NCBI RefSeq assembly: GCF_030291075.1
Contig: NZ_CP127407.1
Location: 2,602,001 to 2,666,000 of the forward strand
Length of the DNA: 64,000 nucleotides
DNA from: Stenotrophomonas sp. 57
GTDB taxonomy: Bacteria; Pseudomonadota; Gammaproteobacteria; Xanthomonadales; Xanthomonadaceae
Reading direction: 5' to 3'
The first letter of the stretch is position 1; each line of letters begins with the position of its first letter. Made by a program: the position numbers and the translations under genes. The notes under the pieces were generated by a model. It made no database searches and was not told the origin of the DNA. It saw only the letters and a list, made by a program, of their open reading frames with translations. Below are positions 1 to 7,327 of the stretch, piece by piece.

Positions 1-394
1 CCTGCCAGGCAGACAACAACGCGCCACCACCGGCCCAGAGCAGCACGCCGACCAGCGCACTGGCCAACACCGGTACACGCAGTGCGCGCCACGGCCGCAG
101 GCGCCACAGTGCCCAGGCCAGCCCTGATACCAGCACCACCCCCAGGTGGTAGCCGCCGTCGGTGATCTGCAGGATGCTCCAGGGTGCCTGGCGATAGAGT
201 GCAACATTCAGCGCGACAAAGCTGATGCGCCCGCACAGCAGGCCGATCAGCAACATGTCCAGCACCATGCTGGCTGCCGAGGGCACCGGCATTTCGCCCT
301 TCCCGCGTGGCCACAGGCGGGCAATACCCATTGCGAGCAACGCACATGCAAGGATCAACACCACCGGCATCGGTACCGGCCCTACGCTCGACAT
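1..394 (-). CDS. Lgt-like integral membrane domain protein, N-terminal part (runs off the left edge)
   Basis: An open frame of 131 codons starts at an ATG (start MSSVGPVPMP), directly after an in-frame stop, and continues off the window. It holds several hydrophobic segments. The stretch from IGLLCGRISFV to ILQITDGGYH resembles the GGR...Y and IW.GG motifs of prolipoprotein diacylglyceryl transferase. In Pseudomonas and Xanthomonadaceae such an Lgt-like membrane domain is often fused to a periplasmic TlpA/thioredoxin domain, so a thiol-disulfide exchange protein is the likely whole product. The C-terminal half, which would decide this, is not visible. Confidence 0.6.
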   Translation of the reverse strand, partial: MSSVGPVPMPVVLILACALLAMGIARLWPRGKGEMPVPSAASMVLDMLLIGLLCGRISFVALNVALYRQAPWSILQITDGGYHLGVVLVSGLAWALWRLRPWRALRVPVLASALVGVLLWAGGGALLSAWQ

Positions 395-474
395 CAGCCC
401 ACCCGCTCAATCGTCCACTGCCTGCATGGTCGAAGCCTCGCCCCCAGGTTGCAAGCACTCCCCACCACCACGCA

Positions 475-1542
475 TCACGCGGCACTTCGTCCCAATTGCA
501 CACCCGACGGCGCCTGCAGCCCGCGCAGGCTTCCGGCCACCGACGGCATCAGCGGTCGCTCGCGCCGCTTGCAACTGACATGGCGGCGATAGTTGGCCGG
601 CGTCATGCCCACGATGCGAAGGAACAGGCGTCGGAATGCACTCTGGTCGGCGTAGCCCACACCCCAGGCCACCTCGTCGATCCCGGCGCCCTGCTGCAGC
701 AGCGTCTGCGCCTTGGCAATACGAAGCCGCTGGCAGTACTCGATCGGTCGCAGGCCGGTGGCCCTGAGGAAGCGTCGCTGCAGCGTCCGCGGCTCCAATC
801 CGGAAACCTCGCAGATGGCAGCCAGGGTGGCACCTCGTGCTGCAGTGGTATGCAGCCAGCGCTGCGCCTTCAGCACATCACGATCACCATGGGCGAAGTT
901 CGCACTGAAGCGCTCCAGATCCTGCTGGATCCCGGCGGGTACGGCGATTCCCAACTGCTGTGCGACCGCACTGGCCACGCCTTGCCCGTGCAACCGGTAC
1001 AGCAGCCGCAGGGCCAGGAACCGCCAGGCCTGCGAGCCACCGACCGTCAGCAGATCGCCGTCGTCGACCAGCGCACGTTCGCTGGGCACCCAGCTCACCG
1101 CCTGGGCCTGCAAACCGGGATGCCGCCCAAGATCGGGCCCGCTGACCGTTCGGCCCGCCAGCAGGCCGGCCCGCGCCAGCACACCCACTCCGTCACTGGC
1201 GGCTGCCAGCAGGCTGCCGCCGTCGTAATGGGCCCGCAGCCAGTCCAGCAGGACTTCCTCGGCGCGCAGGCAGGTTCCCGGGCTGATCTGGCCAGGGACC
1301 GCGATCACCGCGGGAATGGCGGCTTCCAGCATCTCCGCACCGGCAATGCGATGCACGCCGGTCTGGCTGGCGGGTACGATCCATCGCGTGACCACCACGC
1401 GCTTGAATGGCCGACGCTGCTGCTGTGCAAGGCGGTTGGCGACATGAGTCATCTCGGCCAGTACCGACGCGGCGGAGGGGTCGCCCCCCGGATACTCGAC
1501 CACTGCGACCTCGACGAATCCTTCGTTGCTGATTCCATCCAC
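475..1542 (-). CDS. GlxA-type transcriptional regulator (DJ-1/PfpI domain plus AraC HTH)
   Basis: The N-terminal 190 residues resemble the DJ-1/PfpI-like amidase domain (EVAVVEYPGG at the start, VIAVPG and LAAASDGVGVLARAGLLAGR in the middle). The last 130 residues hold an AraC-type double helix-turn-helix (LAAICEVSGLEPRTLQRRFLRATG, then DEVAWGVGYADQSAFRRLF). This is the layout of GlxA/FtrA regulators, which act as cytoplasmic DNA-binding activators. A GTG start is chosen because AGGAGG lies six bases upstream; an ATG ten codons earlier has no good ribosome site. The target is unknown. It is divergent from the merR gene. Confidence 0.85.
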   Translation of the reverse strand: MDGISNEGFVEVAVVEYPGGDPSAASVLAEMTHVANRLAQQQRRPFKRVVVTRWIVPASQTGVHRIAGAEMLEAAIPAVIAVPGQISPGTCLRAEEVLLDWLRAHYDGGSLLAAASDGVGVLARAGLLAGRTVSGPDLGRHPGLQAQAVSWVPSERALVDDGDLLTVGGSQAWRFLALRLLYRLHGQGVASAVAQQLGIAVPAGIQQDLERFSANFAHGDRDVLKAQRWLHTTAARGATLAAICEVSGLEPRTLQRRFLRATGLRPIEYCQRLRIAKAQTLLQQGAGIDEVAWGVGYADQSAFRRLFLRIVGMTPANYRRHVSCKRRERPLMPSVAGSLRGLQAPSGVQLGRSAA

Positions 1543-1670
1543 AGACCACCTCCTCGCTTCGTTGCAGGCCATCGGGTGGCCGGTTCAGGCGAAGCGTAGG
1601 AACTGGCCCATCAGCGGGGCTATGAAGAAAGTTGCAAAGTACGCTGAATACGCGGCGCGAGCGTCCGGCC

Positions 1671-1702
1671 TTGACCCTCGAGCCGGCTCCAGGCTTCACA
1701 AT
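1671..1702 (+). promoter_or_regulatory. MerR-type promoter/operator with long spacer
   Basis: TTGACC (1671-1676) and CACAAT (1697-1702) are separated by 20 bp. The spacer holds an 18-bp dyad CCTCGAGCC/GGCTCCAGG (1676-1693, one mismatch). Spacers of 19-20 bp with a central dyad are the hallmark of promoters activated by MerR proteins through DNA distortion. It points at the merR gene that starts 28 bp downstream, so the regulator is probably autoregulated. Confidence 0.6.
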
Positions 1703-1729
1703 GGCCCGCAGCATCCGCAGGAATCCGCC

Positions 1730-2128
1730 ATGAACATTGGACAACTGGCCCGCCAGGCGGGCGTGCCCATCGATACCGTGCGCTACTACGAGCGGCAGCA
1801 GCTGCTGCGGACGGCAGCCCGCACGGCCGGCGGGTACCGCATCTTCGGCGAACAGGACCTGCGCCGCCTTCGCTTCATCCGACGCGCCAAGGCGCTGGGC
1901 TTCAGCCTGGAAGAGGTCGGCGAGCTGCTCGCCTTGAGCGACCACCACTCGCAGGACATGGGCAGCGTGCGTGACACCGCCCAGGCGCGCCTGCAGGACA
2001 TCGCGCAACGAATGGTCGAGCTGCAGCGCATGCACACGGCACTTTCGCAGCTGGTCGACGCCTGCCCGGGACACGGAACACGGGATCAGTGCCCGATCCT
2101 GGCGGCACTGACCGAGGACAATGCCTGA
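1730..2128 (+). CDS. MerR family transcriptional regulator
   Basis: The protein of 132 residues begins MNIGQLARQAGVPIDTVRYYER, the canonical MerR winged helix, followed by RLRFIRRAKALGFSLEEVGELL and a long C-terminal dimerisation helix. The tail has two cysteines (DACPGHGTRDQCPIL), as in the metal- or redox-sensing branch (SoxR, CadR, ZntR-like), but the pattern does not fix the inducer. The ATG is chosen because the MerR domain begins there and it lies just downstream of a MerR-like promoter. There is no target gene beside it other than itself; the next genes are tRNAs. Confidence 0.85.
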   Translation: MNIGQLARQAGVPIDTVRYYERQQLLRTAARTAGGYRIFGEQDLRRLRFIRRAKALGFSLEEVGELLALSDHHSQDMGSVRDTAQARLQDIAQRMVELQRMHTALSQLVDACPGHGTRDQCPILAALTEDNA

Positions 2129-2184
2129 CCACAGGCGACGGACAGCAGCGTCGCAGCGCACGTGAAGAAAAGTGCAACAAATGC

Positions 2185-2213
2185 TTGCCAACCCCCTGGG
2201 GCAAGGCTATTAT
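2185..2213 (+). promoter_or_regulatory. Promoter of the first tRNA-Ala/tRNA-Glu unit
   Basis: TTGCCA, a 17-bp spacer and TATTAT form a near-consensus sigma-70 promoter 18 bp before the first tRNA-Ala gene. GC-rich bases follow the -10 box, as in stable RNA promoters. Confidence 0.75.
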
Positions 2214-2231
2214 TTCGCTCCTCAGCGACGT

Positions 2232-2307
2232 GGGGCCATAGCTCAGCTGGGAGAGCGCCTGCATGGCATGCAGGAGGTCAGCGGTTCGATCCCGCTTGGC
2301 TCCACCA
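2232..2307 (+). tRNA. tRNA-Ala (anticodon GGC), copy 1
   Basis: A 76-nt cloverleaf with acceptor stem GGGGCCA/TGGCTCC, D loop AGCTCAGCTGGGAGAGC, anticodon stem CCTGC-ATGGCAT-GCAGG (loop reads GGC), T loop GGTTCGATCC and encoded CCA. It is identical to the two later copies and starts a unit with tRNA-Glu. Confidence 0.97.
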
Positions 2308-2360
2308 ATCTTTCGGCATTAGGCCGTCGAAAGGTCGCGAAGAACATTGATGAGAATTGC

Positions 2361-2436
2361 GTCCCCATCGTCTAGAGGCCTAGGACATCACCCTTTCACG
2401 GTGGCGACCGGGGTTCGAATCCCCGTGGGGACGCCA
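2361..2436 (+). tRNA. tRNA-Glu (anticodon TTC), copy 1
   Basis: A 76-nt tRNA with acceptor stem GTCCCCA/TGGGGAC, anticodon loop CTTTCAC (TTC), T loop GGTTCGAATCC and encoded CCA. It is followed by an intrinsic terminator, so Ala-Glu copy 1 forms its own short transcript. Confidence 0.97.
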
Positions 2437-2454
2437 CTCATCACGAACAACGAG

Positions 2455-2481
2455 GACCCGGCCGATAACCGGGTCTTTTTT
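2455..2481 (+). terminator. Intrinsic terminator of the first tRNA unit
   Basis: Stem GACCCGG/CCGGGTC (2455-2461 and 2469-2475) with a 7-nt loop is followed by TTTTTT. Confidence 0.85.
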
Positions 2482-2574
2482 GTTCACCGCCTACCGGCAT
2501 TCAGGTTGTGGCGTTGCGGTTCCCCCGCCCTTGTGGCGATGGTTGAACCGGAACGAAAAAAGTTCAAAAAAGAC

Positions 2575-2603
2575 TTCCACAAACGTGAACACGCAGGTAT
2601 GAT
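2575..2603 (+). promoter_or_regulatory. Promoter of the second tRNA unit
   Basis: TTCCAC, a 17-bp spacer and TATGAT lie 17 bp before tRNA-Ala copy 2 and downstream of the first unit's terminator, which supports separate transcription of copies 2 and 3. Confidence 0.6.
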
Positions 2604-2620
2604 AGGCGGCTCGGTAACAC

Positions 2621-2696
2621 GGGGCCATAGCTCAGCTGGGAGAGCGCCTGCATGGCATGCAGGAGGTCAGCGGTTCGATCCCGCTTGGCTCCACCA
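2621..2696 (+). tRNA. tRNA-Ala (GGC), copy 2
   Basis: Identical in sequence to copy 1, with encoded CCA. It is the first gene of the Ala-Glu-Ala-Glu unit. Confidence 0.97.
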
Positions 2697-2745
2697 CTTT
2701 CGACATTAGGCCGTCGAAGGTTCTACAACTTGAAGTTTTTCGTGC

Positions 2746-2821
2746 GTCCCCATCGTCTAGAGGCCTAGGACATCACCCTTTCACGGTGGCGACCGGGGTT
2801 CGAATCCCCGTGGGGACGCCA
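2746..2821 (+). tRNA. tRNA-Glu (TTC), copy 2
   Basis: Identical to copy 1, with encoded CCA. The spacer from tRNA-Ala copy 2 is nearly identical to the spacer between the third pair. Confidence 0.97.
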
Positions 2822-2866
2822 GTTTCAAAACGGACTCTGCTCCCGGCAGATCATCCGGAGTTTCAT

Positions 2867-2942
2867 GGGGCCATAGCTCAGCTGGGAGAGCGCCTGCATG
2901 GCATGCAGGAGGTCAGCGGTTCGATCCCGCTTGGCTCCACCA
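2867..2942 (+). tRNA. tRNA-Ala (GGC), copy 3
   Basis: Identical to copies 1 and 2, with encoded CCA. Confidence 0.97.
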
Positions 2943-2989
2943 CTTCGACATTAGGCCGTCGAAGGATCTACAACTTGAAGTTTTCGTGC

Positions 2990-3065
2990 GTCCCCATCGT
3001 CTAGAGGCCTAGGACATCACCCTTTCACGGTGGCGACCGGGGTTCGAATCCCCGTGGGGACGCCA
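2990..3065 (+). tRNA. tRNA-Glu (TTC), copy 3
   Basis: Identical to the other two tRNA-Glu genes, with encoded CCA, and followed by a strong intrinsic terminator that closes the array. Confidence 0.97.
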
Positions 3066-3072
3066 ATTCTTG

Positions 3073-3099
3073 AAAACCCCGGTTTCGGCCGGGGTTTTT
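3073..3099 (+). terminator. Intrinsic terminator of the tRNA array
   Basis: AAAACCCCGG/CCGGGGTTTT (3073-3082 and 3089-3098) with a 6-nt loop, continuing into a T tract. Confidence 0.85.
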
Positions 3100-3128
3100 C
3101 TTTGCCTGCGATTCCAGGGAAGGCCCTA

Positions 3129-3144
3129 TCCACGCATGCGTGGA
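3129..3144. repeat. Small perfect palindrome (TCCACGCATGCGTGGA)
   Basis: A 16-bp perfect palindrome sits between the tRNA terminator and the 3' end of the acetyltransferase gene. Its arms match those of the GTAG-headed element near 60214, so it may be a remnant of that repeat family. It lacks the GTAG head. Confidence 0.45.
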
Positions 3145-3165
3145 TGACCTCACCGCCACCCCTCT

Positions 3166-3582
3166 TCAGAACCGGCGATACATCCCGATCGAGGCCGGCG
3201 CGGTCGGCGCGAAACCAAACTGTGCGTACAGGCGATGTGCTTCACCATCAGCCAGCAGACTGACGTACGCCGACGGCGGCAGGTTCGCCTGCATCCATGC
3301 ATCGAGACGCCGCATCACCTCCTTGCCCAGGCCCTGCCCCTGCAACCGCGGCAGCACAGCGATATCGCAGACCTGCAGATGGCATCCGCCATCGCCGACG
3401 ATGCGCCCCATCGCCACCAGCTCAGCCCTTTGATAGGCGCACACGCCGAACAGGGTGTTGGGCAGCGCGCGTTCAGCCGCTTCCCGGCTCTTGGCGCTGA
3501 GGCCGGCAAGCACACGCAGCTGGCAGTAGTCTTCCACCGTGGGCACGGCCTCGCGGAACTGGCAGGTGACAGAATCGTTCAT
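3166..3582 (-). CDS. GNAT family N-acetyltransferase
   Basis: The protein of 138 residues has the GNAT core: GRIVGDGGCHLQVCDIAVLPRLQGQGLGKEVM carries strand 4 and the acetyl-CoA pyrophosphate loop (Q-G-Q-G-L-G), followed by a YAQFGFAP strand 6 motif. Substrate is not predictable. The start MNDSVTCQFRE is chosen because GGAGAGAG lies just upstream; an in-frame codon 12 residues earlier has no ribosome site. It is divergent from the SRAP gene. Confidence 0.85.
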   Translation of the reverse strand: MNDSVTCQFREAVPTVEDYCQLRVLAGLSAKSREAAERALPNTLFGVCAYQRAELVAMGRIVGDGGCHLQVCDIAVLPRLQGQGLGKEVMRRLDAWMQANLPPSAYVSLLADGEAHRLYAQFGFAPTAPASIGMYRRF

Positions 3583-3659
3583 ACACTCTCTCCAAAGGGT
3601 CAGGCTATCCTGCCGCATCCGCGTCGCAGCCGCTGCGACCCACCTCCAGCAGAGTCCCT

Positions 3660-4616
3660 ATGTGCTATTCCGCCCTGATCCGCGCCGACTACGCCAAGCT
3701 GGTGCGCGAGTTCGGCGCCATCCTGTCACTGGAGGAATTCGCGGAACTGTACGCGCACGACCCCGGCAAGAAGCGGCCGAAAACTCCGAAAGCAATGGAT
3801 GACGGCTTTGCCGGCGCCCGCACCGAACAGGGCCGCGACATCGTCGCGAAAATCCAGCAGTGGCATGCGCAGGAACGCCAGGATCTGGAAGCGGAGCTGG
3901 CCCGCCAGCGCGAGCGCCGGGATATTGCCCAAGCCACGCTGGCAACCCGCCCCACCCAGAAGGCACGCAACGACCTGCGCGTGGCCGGGAACCGCATCGA
4001 GCGCGCCCAGGCCCGACTGGAGGATCTGCACCGGGTGCAGCTGCTGCCGCGCGACAACCGCATTTTCCCCGGCACCTACGCGCCGGTGATGGTCACTGAG
4101 AAAGGCCAGCGAGTGATCAAGCCGATGCGCTACCAGTGCCGCCTCCCCGACAAGCCCGCACGTAACGACGTGCTCTACCCGGGCACCTACAACGCGCGGC
4201 GCGACAGCCTGGAAGGGTATTGGCGAGGCGCGTTCGGCCTGCGCCACGGCGTGGTGGTGGTCAGCGCGTTCTATGAGCACGTGCCCCGGCACGCGATTGC
4301 CGGTCGCACACTGGGCACGGACGAGAAAGAGCAGGATGTGGTGCTGGAGTTCCGTCCAGAGCCGCCCCGCGACCTGTTGCTGGCCTGCCTGTGGGCGGAA
4401 TGGGAGGGCCCGGAAGGCCGCCTGCTCTCGTTCGCCACGATCACCGACACCCCACCACGCGATGTCGCCGCGGCAGGCCACGACCGCGGCGTGATACCGA
4501 TCCGCAGGGAGCACCTGGATGCCTGGCTCACGCCCGACCCGGACAACCTGGCCGAGCAGTACCGCATCCTCGACGACCGCGAGGACATCCGCTACGTACA
4601 TGAAGAAGCGGGCTGA
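3660..4616 (+). CDS. SOS response-associated peptidase (SRAP/YedK-HMCES family), chromosomal copy
   Basis: The product of 318 residues begins MCYSA. Cys2 is the residue that, after Met removal, forms a thiazolidine crosslink with abasic sites in single-stranded DNA in YedK/HMCES. NARRDSLEGYWRGAF carries the conserved Asn, SAFYEHV the Glu, and AGHDRGVIPI the HDR-type His motif. A charged insert of about 70 residues (about positions 45-115), predicted helical, makes it longer than the usual 220 residues; some proteobacterial SRAPs have this. It is cytoplasmic and probably shields abasic sites. A second, shorter paralogue lies inside the prophage. Confidence 0.88.
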   Translation: MCYSALIRADYAKLVREFGAILSLEEFAELYAHDPGKKRPKTPKAMDDGFAGARTEQGRDIVAKIQQWHAQERQDLEAELARQRERRDIAQATLATRPTQKARNDLRVAGNRIERAQARLEDLHRVQLLPRDNRIFPGTYAPVMVTEKGQRVIKPMRYQCRLPDKPARNDVLYPGTYNARRDSLEGYWRGAFGLRHGVVVVSAFYEHVPRHAIAGRTLGTDEKEQDVVLEFRPEPPRDLLLACLWAEWEGPEGRLLSFATITDTPPRDVAAAGHDRGVIPIRREHLDAWLTPDPDNLAEQYRILDDREDIRYVHEEAG

Positions 4617-4635
4617 GCGCCTTGCGCAGATGAAA

Positions 4636-4655
4636 AACCCCGCCGAGGCGGGGTT
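4636..4655 (-). terminator. Intrinsic terminator of the small Cys-rich gene
   Basis: On the minus strand AACCCCGCC/GGCGGGGTT is followed by TTTTTC. It lies 7 bp past the stop of the minus-strand gene and 20 bp past the SRAP stop, so it may serve both directions. Confidence 0.75.
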
Positions 4656-4661
4656 CCTGGA

Positions 4662-4859
4662 TCAGGGATTGCCGCCGCACATCGCCTCTTCGCAGAAAGC
4701 TTGTTCCTGCAGGCACTGCTCAACCTCACCGCCGCGTGCGATGCAGCTCTTGTAGAGCTGGAAACAGGGCTGGCCGCACCACGCGGCAGTTGCCGTACCA
4801 CCGAAGACCGCCATCGAAAGGACACCCGCAGCAACCATGCGCTTGATCCACTTCTTCAT
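4662..4859 (-). CDS. Small secreted cysteine-rich protein
   Basis: The 65-residue product starts MKKWIKRMVAAG with a Lys-rich n-region and a hydrophobic core ending FGGTATAA, a typical Sec signal peptide. The mature part of about 40 residues has six cysteines (C-x3-C-x6-C-x9-C-x5-C-x4-C), which suggests disulfides in the periplasm. The ATG is chosen for AAGGAGAG eight bases upstream. No family is recognised. It has its own terminator. Confidence 0.7.
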   Translation of the reverse strand: MKKWIKRMVAAGVLSMAVFGGTATAAWCGQPCFQLYKSCIARGGEVEQCLQEQAFCEEAMCGGNP

Positions 4860-4928
4860 GCCACTCTCCTTGTAGGCCTGAGCATTCAGGCCCGGGCAGC
4901 ATACGCCGGCCGTCTCCACGTGGGCCAG

Positions 4929-5309
4929 TCAGGCCTTGACGCGGGAGCGACCCACTGCGCGAACCAGCGCCTCGCTCAGATCCGCCGACAGGTACGGCTT
5001 GACCAGCAGGATGCCGGTCAGCATCGCATCCGGCAGTTGTTCGGCCAGCATCCCGGTGGCGAGCACGAACGGTACACGGCGCGCCGACAACGCTGCCGCC
5101 ACCGGTTCGCTGGTCTCGTTGCGGGCCAGGCGATAGTCCAGCAGGGCCACATCCGGAGACGTCTCCTCCAGCAGGCGCAGTGCTTCAGCCACGCTCGCCG
5201 CCAACCCGACCACGGTGGCTCCGGCATGCACCAGCTGCATCTGCAGCAGGGCCGCGCTCATCTCGTCGTTCTCGACCACCAGCACCCTCAGGTCCTGCAA
5301 CACTGTCAT
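4929..5309 (-). CDS. Single-domain response regulator (CheY-like receiver)
   Basis: The 126-residue product is a receiver domain only. VVENDEMSAALL supplies the acidic pocket (E/D), ALLDYRL the phosphoacceptor Asp, VLATG the switch Thr and VKPY the invariant Lys. There is no output domain and no kinase next to it, so it probably receives phosphate from an orphan or hybrid kinase elsewhere. Confidence 0.85.
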   Translation of the reverse strand: MTVLQDLRVLVVENDEMSAALLQMQLVHAGATVVGLAASVAEALRLLEETSPDVALLDYRLARNETSEPVAAALSARRVPFVLATGMLAEQLPDAMLTGILLVKPYLSADLSEALVRAVGRSRVKA

Positions 5310-5441
5310 CGGCTACCGCTCCTGGAGGTATTCAAGCCGCCGCAGTATAGCCATCACAAGGCTGATGCCGACAGGAAACGCCTCGATCTGCCTTGCCCCT
5401 ATGAAAGCCCTGCCCACCTCGGTTACACTCGCACGCTGCCT

Positions 5442-5527
5442 GCCGGTGTGGCGGAATGGTATACGCAGCTGACTCAAAATCAGCCGGGGGTGACCCCATG
5501 AAGGTTCGAGTCCTTTCACCGGCACCA
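5442..5527 (+). tRNA. tRNA-Leu (anticodon CAA); integration site of the prophage
   Basis: An 86-nt class II tRNA with acceptor stem GCCGGTG/CACCGGC, anticodon arm GCTGA-CTCAAAA-TCAGC (CAA), a long variable arm GGGGGTGACCCC and encoded CCA. Its last 16 bases are repeated at the other end of the prophage, so the gene remains whole after integration. A weak promoter may be ATGAAA (5401) with TACACT (5424), 17 bp apart. Confidence 0.95.
5512..5527 (+). repeat. attL core (3' end of tRNA-Leu)
   Basis: CCTTTCACCGGCACCA, part of the T arm and acceptor stem of tRNA-Leu. Identity with the right copy ends exactly at both sides (T versus G before, A versus C after). Confidence 0.88.
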
Positions 5528-5616
5528 AAGACCCTTGCGGCATAAGGGTTTCAAAGAAAATGGCGTAATGGAGTCGTGAATCTTCCGGCTCCGCCTTTTT
5601 TCTTCATTCTCTCTCG

Positions 5617-6129
5617 CTACACACCCCGGCGCATCTGCTCCAGCCCTGCCCTCAACCGCGCCTTGCTGCGGATGTCCCTCGCTCGGGGTTTCGTCTCCGC
5701 CGGCGGCTTGCGCGGCTCCAGCGCCGCCTTGATCCGCTCGATCTCCTTCGCCCCAGCCTCAGCCAGGCGCCGGGCCTGTTGCTGCTGCTCCCTGGTGGGC
5801 GGCAGGCCGGGCAGTGGCGGGGGCAACTGGATCGGCGTGCTGTCGGTCAGCCGGGCAACGGCCTCACGCAGCGGCAGCTCGGGATAGAGCCTGGCCGCGC
5901 ACCAGCGCTCGGCATAGCGCTTCGCCTGTCGAGCGTTGGCGGCGCGCACTTCCTTCACCTGCCACATCTTCTGGCCTTCCATCCATAGCCGGACCCCGGG
6001 ACCGCCATCAGGCGTGACGCTGGCCGTCTCGCGGCCGTTGTACCAGAGCGCCCAGCGCTCACCGGTCTGGACCCAGCCAGCCGGAATCGGGGCGGTGCGG
6101 AAACCTTGGTAGCCGTGCGAGGGAAGCAT
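5617..6129 (-). CDS. Phage hypothetical protein near attL
   Basis: The product is about 170 residues and is not recognised. The N-terminal half (LPSHGYQGFR, WALWYNGRETASV, MWQVKEVRAANARQAKRYAERWC) looks like a compact domain; a Pro-rich linker and a Lys/Arg-rich helical tail follow. An upstream TTG at 6201 would add 24 residues; neither start has a strong ribosome site. It is the last leftward gene before attL, a usual position for accessory genes. Confidence 0.55.
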   Translation of the reverse strand: MLPSHGYQGFRTAPIPAGWVQTGERWALWYNGRETASVTPDGGPGVRLWMEGQKMWQVKEVRAANARQAKRYAERWCAARLYPELPLREAVARLTDSTPIQLPPPLPGLPPTREQQQQARRLAEAGAKEIERIKAALEPRKPPAETKPRARDIRSKARLRAGLEQMRRGV

Positions 6130-6259
6130 GGCCGGAAGGATACGACCGGCCGTCGCAGATCCTGCGAACGCGGCCGGCATCTGCCTGAATGGTTCGGCCA
6201 AGGAACTGTTAAGGCTTGCAACGGCAGTTTGCGAAACTGGTCAAGTCACCCGAAATGAA

Positions 6260-6283
6260 AAGGCCCCGCTTTTGCGGGGCCTT
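6260..6283 (-). terminator. Intrinsic terminator on the minus strand
   Basis: AAGGCCCCGC/GCGGGGCCTT, a 10-bp stem with an AAAA loop, is followed on the minus strand by TTC. It lies 24 bp past the stop of the 55-residue gene. Confidence 0.7.
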
Positions 6284-6307
6284 GCGTGCAAAGCGCGGGC
6301 CAAAATA

Positions 6308-6475
6308 TCAGGCCGCTACGGCTGACTCCGCCGCGCAGCGAGCAATCGCTGCATCCAGATGCGCATCGATGATGTCAAGCTCTGCGATCACTTCAAGTGC
6401 CAGAGCAGCCAGATCAGTCCTGTTCTTCGGCTGCGCTAGCGCGTACAGATCAAAGTTCAGGTGGGCGCCGTTCAT
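6308..6475 (-). CDS. Small hypothetical protein (55 aa)
   Basis: The frame starts MNGAHLNFDL, is preceded by GGAG at eight bases (a second ATG two codons earlier is too close to it) and ends SAVAA. It is strongly helical (DLAALALEVIAELDIIDAHL). A terminator follows. No family is recognised; the good ribosome site and terminator support it as a gene. Confidence 0.55.
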   Translation of the reverse strand: MNGAHLNFDLYALAQPKNRTDLAALALEVIAELDIIDAHLDAAIARCAAESAVAA

Positions 6476-6517
6476 CTTCATTTCTCCATTAGGTACGTCG
6501 TGGTGCGGGGAAGGTGA

Positions 6518-6895
6518 TCACCGGGAGTGCTGGCGCAACTCACCGATAACTCTTTCATATTCGCCCTGATCATTGGCTGAAAGTGCAAATGACAGGGCCT
6601 TCATTTTCAGGATGCACTGACGCGAATTGATCGCTATCAAAGCCTCCTCTGGCTCGAGCTTTCCGCTCTCTACCAACTTATTGAGGACGAAATCGATAGT
6701 TGCAAATGCCTGCAAAATATCGGCCAAACTGGGGTTCAGTTTTGCATTGAAATGAACGAACCCAAAACTCTCATGGGCTTCGAGCAGCTTGTTCGCCTGC
6801 CCTACAACCCGGTGCCAGACCTGCGAAAGTACTTCTTGCAGATCAACCTTCGGACCAGCAGGTCCCCCTGTTCCATCACTCATCCGCTTAAGCAT
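6518..6895 (-). CDS. Phage hypothetical protein (125 aa)
   Basis: An all-helical protein of about 125 residues (FNAKLNPSLADILQAFATIDF, LEPEEALIAINSRQCILKM). No family is recognised. GC content is lower than in its neighbours, typical of a recently acquired accessory gene. It lies just upstream of the 55-residue gene on the same strand and may be cotranscribed with it. Start is either the first ATG or the ATG at codon 5. Confidence 0.55.
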   Translation of the reverse strand: MLKRMSDGTGGPAGPKVDLQEVLSQVWHRVVGQANKLLEAHESFGFVHFNAKLNPSLADILQAFATIDFVLNKLVESGKLEPEEALIAINSRQCILKMKALSFALSANDQGEYERVIGELRQHSR

Positions 6896-7327
6896 CCTGT
6901 GCTAACAACCGTAACGGCCGCGTCTACGAAATCTTGCGTCGCTTGGTCAACTCCCATTGACCGGCTTGGCCGCGGATGTTGCCTAAGAAATTTGGCCTTG
7001 ACTAGTGGAAATTAGGGGAATGGCCATACCACGCCATGCGACAAGGTTCAATGGAGCTAAAGATCCATAAAAAACAATGGCTTATTGAAACCTAGCCCGG
7101 GAGATCACATAAATGAACCGTTGAGTTCAGCGTGAGTGATGGCTCTGCGAGCAGCCATTTGCGTCTCAATCGGGCTGATACTGAGATCCCAAGGGGGACG
7201 CCGCATACCTTGTCGCCAGGTCCCTGGCCATCGGTTCAGGTTCGCCCGCTGCCACAGCCTTCGCACGCAATTGCTTCTGCCGCTGCCTACACGCCCCGGG
7301 CACGGCCGGCCGGGCTACCCTCCGGCC
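6896..7327. other. Intergenic region between divergent accessory genes
   Basis: About 430 bp, AT-richer than the surroundings, with no convincing gene. A possible rightward promoter is TTGAAA (7085-7090), a 17-bp spacer and CATAAA (7108-7113), which would serve the SRAP gene with a long leader. The opposite promoter for the 125-residue gene should also lie here, but no good match was seen. Confidence 0.4.

Noticed and set aside
307..1599. Long plus-strand open frame antisense to the GlxA-type regulator
   Set aside because: Composition is Arg/Gln/His/Pro-rich with no recognisable domain, while the other strand encodes a clear DJ-1/AraC protein. It is a GC-rich shadow frame.
5531..5549. ACCCTT-GCGGCAT-AAGGGT hairpin after tRNA-Leu as a firm terminator
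   Set aside because: The stem is short and followed by only TTTC, so I mention it only as a possible substitute for the displaced terminator.
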